64,000 nt of DNA, taken from contig JAMJFZ010001264.1 in NCBI GenBank assembly GCA_026225945.1, positions 2,384,501-2,448,500 on the forward strand. Reading direction: 5' to 3'. The stretch comes from Cricetomys ansorgei. Taxonomy: Eukaryota; Chordata; Mammalia; Rodentia; Nesomyidae. Shown piece by piece: positions 1-9,842 of this stretch; positions within the stretch are counted from its first letter, which is position 1, and the number at the start of each line of letters is the position of its first letter. The position numbers and the translations under genes were made by a program. The notes under the pieces are model-generated. The model was not told where the DNA came from, did not search any database, and worked only from the letters and a program-made list of their open reading frames with translations.

Positions 1-10
1 AAATAAATTT

Positions 11-110
11 TAAGAAGGAAGAAGAGGAGGAAAGGAAGAGAAGGAGAGGAGGAAACGAGGAGGAGGAGAGGAGAAGGAAGAGAGGGGAGGAGGAAAGGAG
101 GAGGGGAATG
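11..110. repeat. GGA/AGG purine-rich low-complexity tract
   Basis: About 100 bases of almost pure purine (GGA, GAA and AGG repeats) on the plus strand. It lies downstream of the first UAP1 coding exon, in an intron of that gene. Confidence 0.9.
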
Positions 111-329
111 GACAAACACTCAAGGGTTGTATAGGCCTGTCTTCATTGACATACACAGACAATCAGGACATGGGTTCTCTTCAAAAGTTTATGACATGAT
201 AAGGAAAACAAATGCAAACAAATATTATTAAAAGTAGAATCAAATGCAACTTGGGACAACGAAGACAGCATTGAAATTGGCAAATATGGTGAATATTAAG
301 GAATAAGTGTAAGGAAGTGGACTGATTTA

Positions 330-535
330 GCTTTAGTGATTTAGAGCACTGGCTCCTCTTACAGAGGACCTAGATTCAATTCGCAGCACCCACATAGTAA
401 CTCACGATCATCTGGAACTTCAGTCTCAGCGGATCTGACACTCTCTTCTGGCCTCTGTGGGCACTGCACACATGTAGTGTACAGGCATACATGTAGGCAA
501 AACACTCATATATATAAATAAAAATAAAGGAAAAT
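330..535 (+). repeat. B2 SINE
   Basis: Recognised by the tRNA-like head (TTTAGAGCACTGGCTCCTCT), then CAGAGGACCTAGATTCAATTC, CAGCACCCACATAGTAACTC and the B2 tail ending AATAAAAATAAAGG. Moderately diverged. Confidence 0.85.
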
Positions 536-557
536 TTTTTAAAGAAAAATGTGTGTA

Positions 558-755
558 AGAGTTGGGCCTGTAACTCCAGCTACTTAAGAGGCTGAGGCAG
601 AAGGGCTGCCATTTCAAAGCCTTCCTGGCCTTCAGAGTGAAATCAAAACCAGCAGACGACTGAGACACTGTCTAGAGATGTAGCTCCACGGCAGAGTGCT
701 TTTCTAGCATGCAGAAGGCCCTGAGTCCAATCTCTAGTACCTCACAAACAAAACA
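558..755 (+). repeat. B4 SINE (B1-like plus ID-like halves)
   Basis: A B1-like 5' half (GGGCCTGTAACTCCAGCTAC ... GAGGCTGAGGCAG) is followed by an ID-like half (GATGTAGCTCCACGGCAGAG ... GCAGAAGGCCCTGAGTCCAA). This is the composite structure of B4 elements. Confidence 0.75.
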
Positions 756-1316
756 GAGAATGTCAGTCCACAGCAGCAAAACCACTGCTGCACAAGTCCA
801 CGACCTTGAAGGTGACCCACGAACCAGAGAAAAGGCACAGGCCACACCAGGCTAAAGATAAACATAAACACAGGAGGAAAAGCATAATAGAATACCTAGG
901 GAAGGTAAATTATTTGCCTCGGCTGAAGTATGTGCAGCAGTAGGAATGGAGAGTAATACAGAAGAAAACAAGACTGGAAATACAGGTATGGGCCAGCTTA
1001 AGGCAAGTTTTCAGATGAAAGCAGCTTAAATTGGAATATTTAACTTGTGCCATAAAATTTCAGGGTAAGTAGCCTACCAAAATGTAGAATTTAAAGTTGA
1101 AAAGAGATGTGCCAAATAGAGACTAGCATGAGGAGCTTTGAAACCAGGCATCAGTGATTCAAGCAGAGCATATGGATCAGCAAGGCAGGCACTGCCACTA
1201 CCTTGGGAAGACTGTCACTTGCTAGTGGGTCACCTGGTTCCTGGTATGATAGGCACAGCATCAGCTACCTGATCCAGCACCTGTGTCAATTCAGCATAAG
1301 AGCCTGTGCTCAATAC

Positions 1317-1596
1317 CTTCACTTTCCCAGGCCTGCAGCTGGTCTTGATCTCTGGTAGTGCTGCCCAAAACCTCTCGAGGAACAGGCTCCATCCGAGCAT
1401 CCACCTTCTCTTGGCGAGACGAATGACCAAATCCTCCGACGGCCTTCTGGAAAAATAAGTTCAGCTCTTCGAAGCTCATGGCCTGGAGCTCCATGTACAG
1501 TTCTACCTGCTGGGCCTCTTCCAGCTCGTTCCAGAACTGCAGCAGGTGTTCTTGCCCAGCTCTGGACAACCTGAGTTTGAGGTCATTAACATTCAT
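1317..1596 (-). CDS. UAP1: UAP1 first coding exon, N-terminal 93 codons (gene continues beyond base 1)
   Basis: UDP-N-acetylglucosamine pyrophosphorylase (AGX1) is the cytosolic enzyme that makes UDP-GlcNAc and pyrophosphate from UTP and GlcNAc-1-phosphate, the last step of the hexosamine pathway. The frame starts MNVNDLKLRLSRAGQEHLL and runs to QAWESE, matching the remembered human N-terminus nearly residue for residue (FWNELEEAQQVELY, DARMEPVPREVLGS and RDQDQLQAWESE are all present). The ATG at 1596 has A at -3. The exon ends at 1317 with a GTATTG donor, splitting the next Gly codon in phase 1. The UTP-binding LAGGQGTRLG loop lies in the following exon, outside the window. An in-frame extension upstream to 1692 is not coding, because the splice acceptor falls inside it. 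The exon is intact. Identification is firm; the full gene cannot be assessed here. Confidence 0.95.
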
Positions 1597-1639
1597 AGTG
1601 CACTGGTAGCAAGGCTTTGTAAAAACAGAGGTGTGAGAA
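1597..1639 (-). other. UAP1: UAP1 exon 2, 5' UTR portion with splice acceptor
   Basis: On the minus strand a long pyrimidine tract ending TTTTTGGTTCACAG stops just before 1639. This gives 43 nt of 5' UTR ahead of the initiating ATG. There is no upstream ATG in this part. It pairs naturally with the donor at the end of the CpG-island exon at 7361. Confidence 0.85.
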
Positions 1640-1744
1640 CTGTGAACCAAAAAGAGGAAAGGAATTAAGAACAGGCCCAAGTCCAACTCCAAAGCTTAGG
1701 GGATTTTTCTTACTTAGTAGTCATACATAAGATAATGGTATCTT

Positions 1745-1900
1745 ACTCAACCAGACCACTATGTGACAGTGGTCCCGTGAGATCCCACCTCTCCACACTA
1801 GCTACCTTAGGTTATGGATGCTATGACGTGTGTACAGTAATGAAACAGCCTAATGACACGTTTGGCAGAACACAGCATGACAATGTAAAGAAACCTCAAT
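1745..1900. repeat. Old eutherian interspersed repeat fragment
   Basis: Contains CACTATGTGACAGTGGTCCC and GGATGCTATGACGTGTGTAC. These resemble a repeat also common in primates and found again inside UHMK1 intron 7. The family name is not certain from memory. Confidence 0.5.
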
Positions 1901-2937
1901 GTTTAGAAATGAACGGCCTTTCTGAAACTCAGTATTTGTGGAGCCCCACACTTAGAAAACAGTAACAATTAGCACCGTGTGCCAGCACTAGATGAAGCAG
2001 TTTACTTACAGGACTCACCTAACTGTCTACCACTCTCCATCACCTGCAATTGTCTTCACTGCTTCACACTGAGGAGACTCTAGCACAAAACTCAGCGGCA
2101 TGGCCAGCAGAGCGGCCACGATCCCAGGCTGGCTCACTCCGCTGTCGCCCTCCACATCCGCTGCCGCTGCACTCCTCTGAACACTAAGCTATCACTTCAT
2201 AACTCAACTGTTCTCCTTTTGCCACTAACGATGGAAATGGCTAATGTTGTATTCAGAGTACCGCAATCTTCAGGAGTATAGGGCCACCTACAGCCAGGAA
2301 AACTGCACTTCAAAAGCAACTTCCACAGGAAAGCAGTGAAACCACACCCATTATCTCTACTCACTGAAAAACTGGACCCAAATTGGAAAGAAAAGTGAAG
2401 TACACATAATAATTGGGGAAGAAGACCATGTTAGTCATCAACATGAGTATTCTGTGATCACAAAGCAAAATCTTAAACTGCATAGTGCTAAAAAGAGAAT
2501 GAAGAAATATTTAGTCCCCACCAACCTAGTACTGATAAATTCAAGATCTGAGATAGGCACTGGCTGGAAAAACTTCACAATCTAACTGTACTCCCAAGGT
2601 CAAAGAGACTACATAGATAAGATTAGGAAACCAGGAGACCCTCATGGCCCTGGAAAGTGAAGGCTCATGCACAGTAACAGGATATGGCATAGGGCAGCCC
2701 TAGCCCATGAAAACCAGGCAATGGATTGTAGATCAAAGAGCAAGCAGTAGGAAGACAACAGCAGAATGCTACACAGGGCACTACTGTCACCACGTGCTCT
2801 AAAAAGATGAGAGAAAGAGTCAATGGTACAGAATGTGCTGTAAAGAAAGACAGCCAGAAGAAGGAAAGCAAGGTAAAACACAACTGTGGGTGTGAAAAAC
2901 CCTGGGGACCAAGCTAAAACAGCCATCATCAAAAAAG

Positions 2938-3118
2938 CAAAGACTGCTGAGGTGGCTCAGCAGGTAAGGCACTTGCCTCCAAGTCCGAGGACCTGAGATC
3001 TACTCCCTGTACCCGCGTGGTGGAAAGAGGGAACTGACTTCCACAAGACGTTCTCTACCCTCCATACACTCACTCGCTGTGGCATGTGTATGTGTGCGCA
3101 CAGAGAAAATTTAACTGT
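2938..3118 (+). repeat. B2/B3-type SINE
   Basis: tRNA-like head GCTGAGGTGGCTCAGCAGGT, then GAGGACCTGAGATCTACTCC and a GT-rich 3' end. Diverged B2/B3 class. Confidence 0.75.
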
Positions 3119-3138
3119 AAAAAGTGAAACTTACAAAA

Positions 3139-3842
3139 AATGACAACAAATGTTGGTAAAGATGGCGGGGGGGGGGGGACCCCTTGTATAATGTTAATAG
3201 AAATATAAACTAGCGCATTCACTATGGAAATCAGGATGGAGGTTGTTCAAAACCTAAAAGGAGAACTATCATAGGATCTAGCTATTACCACTCAGGATAT
3301 CTAAGCCCGTATACAGGGATACCCACCCACCTGCACATCCATACACTGTTGAGCTACACTGTTCATAACAGCCAAGATACAGAACCATCCTGGACACCCA
3401 CCAACATATAAACCATAAAAAAATATGATATCTATATCAATTGCATTCAGTCATAAAGAATGAAATGTCATTTTCCAGAAAACGGATGGAACTAGAAACC
3501 TCAGTGAAAAAAGCCAAATTCAGACAAATATTGCATTTTCTCTCGTACACAGAATCTAGGTTTAAATACACACACGCACGTGTGCATTTGCCACGAAAGT
3601 AAAAGAGGAACTCTCAGACGCAAAAGGTCTAAAGGGAGGAGAATCAGAAATAAACAGATGGAATGTGTATTTCTCTCATATGCATAATCTAGACTTAAGT
3701 ACAGATATCCATTTATACATATGTTATGACATGAAAAAAGGGACTAAGAAGGCAGTAGGAAAACAAATACGAACTATGTATAATGCTGTATGTGTCTAAA
3801 AACGCCATAATAAAATACATTACTTTGTACTGTAAGAAAAAA
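3139..3842 (+). mobile_element. L1 3' end (truncated LINE-1)
   Basis: Matches the rodent L1 ORF2 end and 3' region: TTCATAACAGCCAAGATACA, AACGGATGGAACTAGAAACC and the terminal CGCCATAATAAAATACATTA before an A-rich tail. It is 5' truncated and the reading frame is decayed. A run of 12 G at 3167-3178 lies near its 5' junction. Confidence 0.85.
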
Positions 3843-4770
3843 ATTAGAGGGGGAAAAAAAACCAACACCAAGGGTCTGAACCAGACTAGCTGCAGGGGGA
3901 AAGAACTGAAAGGGATAAACCTGAGGTTCCCTATAATCACTGTTGCCTTCCTTCCGACTGCTTAGATACAGGAGACAAGGGGAGGAAGCACCGAACAAGC
4001 AATCTATTCTCTTTTCATAGGATGGTGAAAAATGGTACAGAGCAGTCCACACTCCATCTGCATCACTGAACTTCCCATGCCTCGAGTCCTTTATGTATAG
4101 AATGAGATAACCAACAGTTTCTACCTCGTCACCACCATTCCGCATCAAACTGCGGAGACAGCCTACACCTTGTGTCCACCATGGCAATGATAATAACAGC
4201 ACTATGACTTCTGTAACAAAAGGCAGTACGTGCAGGCTTTCCCATTGCAACACCAGACACAAAAAGTCAAAAGGACTCTACCCCCCAGGGAGAAGGTGGC
4301 AGACACCCGGGAGACCCAGGCCACCTGCACTTCCTGCAACCGTAAGAAGTCTAGTGACGTGAAAATGGACCATGCTGCCATACCAGACCAACCTCCCTAG
4401 AGGCACTAACCTCCCTAGAGGCACTCCAGGCGCCCATCAGATATCTGTCAGATTTGGGAATAGTTGGACATTCCTGATTTTATTGCCTACACCAAGTCAT
4501 AAATACTTTCAATCTTGGTGTCTGTAAAATGGGAATAAAATTTTCATCCAAGGCTGAGGCCCAATCTCCACAGTCAGTGAGGAAAATGAGGCTCACAGAA
4601 GTTCTATAGTCTCAGGCTACATTACCAGTACCTAGAAAGACGGGGACTTTTTACTCATCAGTATGTGACTCTAAAGTCTATCCTCTTTCCCCTCTCCTCA
4701 TAAAAGCAGAGGAAATACGAAGACTCCAATGAGAGGCCTCACTTAAATACAGGCAGCATAACTGGGTGGC
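3843..4770. other. Non-coding, with degraded MIR-like fragments
   Basis: Within UAP1 intron 1. The stretches around 4060-4140 (GAATGAGATAACCAACAGTTTCTACCTC), 4500-4560 (CTGTAAAATGGGAATAAAAT) and 4585-4640 look like ancient MIR pieces. A 162-codon open frame on the minus strand here overlaps them and has no recognisable protein features. Confidence 0.5.
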
Positions 4771-4905
4771 AACCGTCACTGAGCTTCAGAATCAGACCAG
4801 CTAGGTTCCTACTTCAACTCTACCATGGTGCAAGTTTGTGATCTTGACTTGGTTACTTAACCTTTCAATGTCCTTATTTCTCATGTCTACAAAATAGAGC
4901 AAAGA
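4770..4905 (+). repeat. MIR SINE fragment
   Basis: Contains the MIR core pattern: AGACCAGCTAGGTTCCTACT, GTGATCTTGACTTGGTTACT and TAACCTTTCAATGTCCTTAT, ending CTACAAAATAGAGC. Confidence 0.7.
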
Positions 4906-4914
4906 CAATTCTTT

Positions 4915-5080
4915 GCCAGGCGTGTACTTGCCATGCCAGTAGTGAATGCCCTGCTCTTAGCATTTGTGAGAATGGGGAAAGATGGAGACCCTGCGGATCC
5001 TTCAGGCTGTAGAGTGAGACTGTGTCCCAGCTACGAAGCAAGACACTGTCTCAAAGGCATGAAAAAGAAGTGTTCACCTC
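4915..5080 (+). repeat. B4-like SINE fragment
   Basis: A B1-like segment (GGCGTGTACTTGCCATGCCA) continues to CAAGACACTGTCTCAAAGGC. Diverged, and subfamily uncertain. Confidence 0.45.
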
Positions 5081-5185
5081 TACAGTTAAGGGTATCTGTG
5101 ACTTTCTGTGATAAAAAGCACTTTTAAAAGTGTCCAGGACATCAAGAGGCCTCTATAAAATGCCTCTGTTAAAGAGGTGAAATCT

Positions 5186-5312
5186 GATCCAGGTGGCAGG
5201 GGTGCACCCCTTTAATCCCAGCACTCAGGAAGGCAGAGGCACCTGGTCCACAGAGTGAATTCCAGGACAGCCAGGGGCACACAGGGAACCCCAGTATCAA
5301 AAAAAAAAAAAA
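5186..5312 (+). repeat. B1 SINE
   Basis: TTTAATCCCAGCACTCAGGA, then CACAGAGTGAATTCCAGGAC and an A-rich tail. Typical B1 of about 125 bp. Confidence 0.9.
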
Positions 5313-5469
5313 CAGAAAAGGGGGACAAAATGGGTGGTGGGGTACATCTGCACTCTACAGCACTAAGTGTAACCTAACATGTCTAAAAAGTTTATCAAAG
5401 ATACAAGAGAAGAAAATCTACCCAATGGGAACAATGATGCCTCCCAGAGTTAGATATTCAAAGATCAAG

Positions 5470-5625
5470 GACTGGGTGGCAGCAGTTGTCTAGAGGTTGC
5501 TGCAGTATGGCCAAGCAGCATTTGGGAGGCAGAGGCAGGTGGATCTCTATTGGAAGCAAGCCTGGTCTACAGAGCGAGTTCCAGCACAGCCAGTTCTATA
5601 CAGAGAAACCCAGTCTCGAAAAACC
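5470..5625 (+). repeat. B1 SINE
   Basis: GGGAGGCAGAGGCAGGTGGA, GCCTGGTCTACAGAGCGAGT and CAGAGAAACCCAGTCTCG. The 5' part is degraded. Confidence 0.85.
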
Positions 5626-7039
5626 AACTGATGTATAAGTTTCAAGCGTTATGTCATTTATTTTTTTAAGCATGTAATAAGATAGTTGGTATAGTTATAT
5701 TTTTAAAAATAATTAAACAAAAAAATAAGACAGTAAAGAGGTGGACTTGTATCATTTCCAAGGAATAGTTCTGGTCCATACTTGAGGGAACATGTTGTAG
5801 TCGGAAGATCAGTGGGGACACACATAACCAAAGACGTGGTCCTAGTTCTCGCCACCTCCCCACGCCACACTGTAATTCTCTCCCCCCTCTCCATCCTTTG
5901 GTCCTGTGCAAATAATTTCACTTCCTGGTGTATGTATTGACAAGCCAGCTTTTTTCATATAACCTCAAAGTCAAAAATAAAGAGGGCTCTGTCTACTAAA
6001 AGTACATGCAAGTATACTATGACAAATGTTAAGTAGAAGTTAAACTGTTCCTTAAAGTCAGTCAATACTCTCCCACCTTTAGGTCCTTTGAAAAAAAAAT
6101 GGATTCAGACAAACAAAACAACTCATGGTAAACTTTGGCCCAGAACACCCGCAGGTCACTAAAATCATATGTGCTCATTTATATGTTATGCAACACTCAT
6201 AATAAGCATGATTTATTTTTATCTGACATAGCTATAGCCATCAGTATAGTAACGTATTTCCTACTGATGCTAGTAAAAGGGGAGTATGTGGGAAACGGTA
6301 TATAGCGAAATAAGACAGTTAAAACACATGGAATTTTATCCTGACAACAAAAATCTAAGAGCTGAAAATATGCACTAGAAATTATGACTAAATTTGCTAT
6401 GTGTGTAGCCTAACTCATCAGGGTCAACACAGATGACAAACCATTACCAAACATGCCTCTATTAGAATTTAAATGCCAACATTCAAGAAGTCCAGCATTT
6501 TCCATTTCCTTCCTTTCTCCTCCACCTCTGATGCTATATGTCCTCAAAATGAGTTAGGAAATTCCTTTTGAAAAGCAGTACAGAGACTGAGTCCTAGCAC
6601 AGACTATGAAGTCTTTTTCCCCTTAGCCAAGTAAGTCAACCAATAGTGAAATAGATGCCTTCAGTTCCCTGCAAACCTTGGGTCCATGCCCAGTGAACCT
6701 CATCTCAAAGTCCCTAAACTTTGCCTCACATAAAGACAAACATATTAGCATAATCACTACAACCAGATTTCAGATTTCATAAAACATGTACCAATAAAGG
6801 CCAGCCTTTTGGAAATCTCCAAGAGCATATGTGTGCTCTCAGCCCTCCAGGCCCATCCTTCCACCAGGCCAAATGAGGGGGAAACCCTGAAATCTGAACG
6901 GTCTCCCGCGATCAGTAGCAAGCGAGGCAAGGAAGTGGCAAGCAGACCAGTGCTAGCCACATACCCCATCGGGATCCCCTGTCTTGTCTCGGCTCTCCAT
7001 ACTTTCCCTCGTGCGTTCAAGACACCCCAACTCGCTTTC
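5626..7039. other. UAP1 intron 1, no feature recognised
   Basis: AT-rich non-coding sequence. Open frames in it are short and carry no protein signature. I see no SINE or LTR hallmarks. Confidence 0.5.
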
Positions 7040-7301
7040 CCCTGACAGTTGCGACGACGGCCGGGGACCCCCAGATACGGCACTACTGTCCTTCAGCCCT
7101 GGTCTGAGATCCTCGTGGCTCTACCTCCGACTAGCAACAGCGCTGACACGCGCCGTGGACTCCACCAGCACCCCAGCGTCCTCTCCCGGGTCCCCCAGTT
7201 CTTCCGCGCTTCCCGCCCCGCCGCGGCACAGCCCACGCCCCTCCGGAGCTCCCGGCAGCGGGCGCCGTGCACGGTGCAGCGGCTCGTGGCCCGGTCCGCA
7301 C

Positions 7302-7345
7302 GCGTGGCATTGGAGCGGACGCGTGGCATTGGAGCGGACGCGTGG
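7302..7345. repeat. 19-bp tandem duplication beside UAP1 exon 1
   Basis: The 19-bp unit GCGTGGCATTGGAGCGGAC occurs at 7302-7320 and 7321-7339, followed by the partial third unit GCGTGG. Each unit carries ATTGG (reverse CCAAT) and GCGTGG (EGR-like). It lies at the start of UAP1 intron 1, just after the exon 1 donor. Confidence 0.85.
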
Positions 7346-7360
7346 AAGCGGTCCTCCTAC

Positions 7361-7415
7361 CTGCCTCGGCGCGTCCGCGGCTCCGCCCGACTCCGGCTCC
7401 TTCAGCTCGGCCACT
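7361..7415 (-). other. UAP1: UAP1 non-coding exon 1 (predicted)
   Basis: On the minus strand a good donor (GGCAG|GTAGGAGG) ends a GC-rich stretch at 7361. A TATA-like box lies at 7440-7447, which puts transcription start at about 7410-7420 and exon 1 at about 55 nt. The exon contains no ATG. It would be joined across an intron of about 5.7 kb to the acceptor at 1639. The donor is seen in sequence; the start site is inferred from TATA spacing only. Confidence 0.6.
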
Positions 7416-7439
7416 CGCCGGCGTCCCACGCCCGCCTGG

Positions 7440-7453
7440 AATATATACCGTCA
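7440..7453 (-). promoter_or_regulatory. UAP1: TATA-like box with adjacent TGACG half-CRE (UAP1 core promoter)
   Basis: The minus strand reads TGACGGTATATATT, so TATATATT is at 7447-7440 with a TGACG half-site (7453-7449) immediately upstream. A TATA box inside a CpG island is uncommon for a metabolic enzyme gene. The distance to the exon 1 donor leaves room for only a short first exon. Confidence 0.55.
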
Positions 7454-7582
7454 TCCGGGGGGCCGGGGCGGCGGGGCGGGCCGCGAGCTGCCGCCGAAGG
7501 GAGCGCGGGCCCCGGCCACCCCGCCCCTCTCGCCGTAGTGAGTGGCTGCGGCCGCGGGGCGGAGCGGAAGCCTGCCGGCCCG

Positions 7583-7668
7583 ACACGTCAGCCGCCGAGC
7601 GCGGCCGAAGGGGCGGACGCCGGCGGGAGGAGGGCAGAGCCGTTACGTCATCTGGGCTCCCGCCCAAT
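7583..7668 (-). promoter_or_regulatory. UAP1: UPRE/CRE-like motifs and CCAAT box upstream of UAP1
   Basis: The minus strand has TGACGTGT (7590-7583), which resembles the XBP1/ATF6 UPRE core, and TGACGTAA (7650-7643), which is CRE/ATF-like. A plus-strand CCAAT pentamer is at 7664-7668. All lie 140-230 bases upstream of the TATA-like box. The motifs are visible; factor binding is inference. Confidence 0.5.
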
Positions 7669-7870
7669 GGGATGGCCCGAGGTCCTGTCAGTCTGCGGCA
7701 CCGCCCCCTCACGCACAGGCGGGTGCGCGGCCCGGTGCGCGGCGCCGAGGAGGCGAGGCCTGGCGCAGGCGCCACCTGGAGGATTAGCTGCCGGGTGGGT
7801 CGTCAGGGTCACCCTGGGTGGGTCGTCGCGCCCTGAGCTGAAGCGCAGGCGTTGCGTCTCCGGTTGACGG

Positions 7871-8555
7871 ATTTCCGAACACCCATGGATGTGGTTGGGA
7901 AAGACCCGCCGATGTCTGGGCAGAGATCTCTCCGGGGCGCGCCTGGGACCTCAGGCTAGCTACTTTCGTCTCTGATTCTCCAGAGACCTGCCTGCCAGTG
8001 CCCCAGGCTTCCTCATCCTTGCCTTCTGAGTCTCACGGGTGTGAAGCCTGCCCGGTTTCCTTTTTGCACAGTCACAAGGGAAAGAAGAAACGTAAGCCAA
8101 AGGGATTGGATAACCCGAGGTCGCACTAAGTGTGCCAGTGAGAATGGGACCAGGGTCCGGGAACCGGGTTGAGCTCAAGAGTGTGGGGACTTGACCTCGC
8201 TGGGAGGAGCCAATGTGCAATTGTCCTGTTACACAACCTGCCTCCAGCGTGAGGCATTCTCAGTGTTAAGAAGTTGCATTTATATTTAAAGTTATGTTGG
8301 GTTTCTGCAGATTCTGAGAGTCCAATTTGATGAGATGTCAGAAACACCTAGATTTAACATATCCTGGATCCTAGACAAAGTCAGTTAGATGGCTTTCTTC
8401 CATCTGGTACATAAGCTTCCTCTTTAGATTTTTAACATTTTCTTATCATTCTTACATATTCGTTTTTCATTCAGACTTTACTATCCATTTATGTCATTTA
8501 GGTTTCTTTATCACTTAACAAGGGATGTCATTTGTAAATTAAAAGATAATTTTCC
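7871..8555. other. Intergenic sequence upstream of UAP1, nothing recognised
   Basis: Falls from GC-rich to AT-rich away from the island. No repeat or gene hallmark seen. Confidence 0.5.
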
Positions 8556-8695
8556 GGCTGGCAGTGATGGCACACGCCTTTAATCCCAGCACTCAGGAGG
8601 CAGAGGCAGGTGGATCTCTTGAGTTTAAGGCCAGCCTGGTCTACAGAGTGAGTTCCAGGACAGCCAGAGTTTCAACAGAAGCCCTGTCTCGGGGG
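8556..8695 (+). repeat. B1 SINE, variant with internal TTTCAACAGAA
   Basis: A full-length B1 (GCAGTGATGGCACACGCCTT ... GCCTGGTCTACAGAGTGAGT ... GCCCTGTCTCGG). The usual CTACACAGAGAA segment is replaced by TTTCAACAGAA, a variant class seen in other B1 copies in this window. Confidence 0.9.
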
Positions 8696-9194
8696 AAAAG
8701 GGGGTAGTTTTCCATTTGATAAGGAACTTTTGTGGCTCTGGGATATTTAGATGACTACTCGGACAACTAAAAATCTTTAGCCTCCAGAGGTTAGATGGAT
8801 AGATGAATGGGCAGATAGTTAAACACAGCTTGGTAGGAAAGGATCAATCAAGGGCAGTTGTGATAGGTTCGGTTTGCAGTATTTGCTTGGCCTTAGTTTC
8901 GAAAGCCCTCTGGCGTCCTGTCAGAATGCCACGTCACTGGAGAAGCCGTAAATACCACGGTGCTGTTGTTAGTGGCAGATATGCCTTTGAACAAGAATAA
9001 CAGTAGGGAAGTGTTCTTTGGTTTTCATACTTCCAGTTTTGAAAACACCGAGTCTTAAGTGAAGAATACAGAACCTGTATACCATGGGGATTTCCCAGAA
9101 TACCTTGATCTTTACACATGCAGGTCCATGGGGTTGAACTATTCTCTTAAGAACAACCTGGCAGCTACAGCATTCAATAAAAAACATATTGTTC

Positions 9195-9315
9195 AAAATG
9201 CATTTATTGAGTTATTCTGTGCTAGACCTTATGATAAATACCACAAGGGAATCAAGAGTCTGGTTCTTCAAGGAATTTCTAGTACAGTAAGAGAGGCAGG
9301 GGAGATGGATACTTT
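9195..9315 (+). repeat. Ancient mammalian repeat fragment (catttattgag type)
   Basis: GCATTTATTGAGTTATTCTG TGCTAGACC... resembles the old mammalian repeat with the phrase CATTTATTGAGCACCTACTA. It underlies an 88-codon open frame at 9059-9325 that is therefore not credited as a gene. Confidence 0.45.
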
Positions 9316-9567
9316 TTCAAAATGAGTGCGGCAGCAGATGTTCAAATAAAGTTCCCCAGAGCTCAGAGGAGATCAAAGGGATGGCGTTTTTAAAGACCAG
9401 GGAATTTGTCCATAGTTTTTTTGTTTTGTTTTTTTTAATTGGGAAGGGAAATAACTACCAAGAGTTGCTATTAAATTTGAAGTATCAAAAGGGAATACTT
9501 CCGAAAGGTACATAATTTTAGTAATGTGCGCTCAACCTTGTTTTAAATAAAAGTAATACTTTCATCT

Positions 9568-9612
9568 GTTAGATGGATGGATGGATAGATGAATGAGTGC
9601 ACAGATGGATGG
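9568..9612. repeat. GATG simple repeat
   Basis: Imperfect tetranucleotide run of GATGGATGGATGGATAGATG type. Confidence 0.8.
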
Positions 9613-9754
9613 GTATTATGAGATCTGGAAAGAAAAGGTCACCAAAGGGAAAGGAGAAAGTGCTAGCCTACAGTAGTTAGATAATAAACGTTAACTAGAA
9701 AAGAGATAAAGGGAAAAGGAAAAGAGAAGTGGAATAGTCATATAGTGAAACCAC

Positions 9755-9842
9755 AGAATACTGCTGGGAATGCTGCTCAGTGATACGAGCATTTACCTAA
9801 GGCGTATGAGGCTCTAGACTCCAGCAACACACACACAAAGAC
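9755..9842 (+). repeat. ID-like/tRNA-derived SINE fragment
   Basis: GGGAATGCTGCTCAGTGATA, then CGTATGAGGCTCTAGACTCC, and a CA-rich end. This resembles a diverged ID/B4 right half. Confidence 0.5.

Larger units (their letters stand above)
1640..7360 (-). other. UAP1: UAP1 intron 1 (predicted)
   Basis: This non-coding stretch lies between the exon 1 donor and the exon 2 acceptor. It is filled with SINEs, an L1 3' end, MIR fragments and unassigned AT-rich DNA. No exon-like conserved reading frame was recognised in it. Confidence 0.6.
7040..7870. promoter_or_regulatory. UAP1: CpG island spanning the UAP1 promoter
   Basis: About 830 bases of very GC- and CpG-rich DNA stand out sharply from the AT-rich surroundings. 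Long open frames occur on both strands here (up to about 270 codons), as expected of stop-poor GC-rich sequence, and none resembles a protein. The island covers the predicted exon 1, its TATA box and several promoter motifs. Confidence 0.85.

Noticed and set aside
1597..1692. N-terminal extension of UAP1 (33 extra codons)
   Set aside because: The extension crosses a strong splice acceptor, and the known protein starts at the ATG at 1596.
3774..4262. 162-codon minus-strand frame
   Set aside because: Overlaps the L1 3' end and MIR-like fragments; no motif or splice context.
7302..7345. CRISPR-like direct repeats
   Set aside because: Contiguous tandem units without spacers, in a mammalian promoter.
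7049..7867. Open frames up to 272 codons on both strands in the CpG island
   Set aside because: GC-rich DNA is poor in stop codons. The predicted peptides are Arg/Pro/Gly-rich with no domain, and several frames overlap on both strands.
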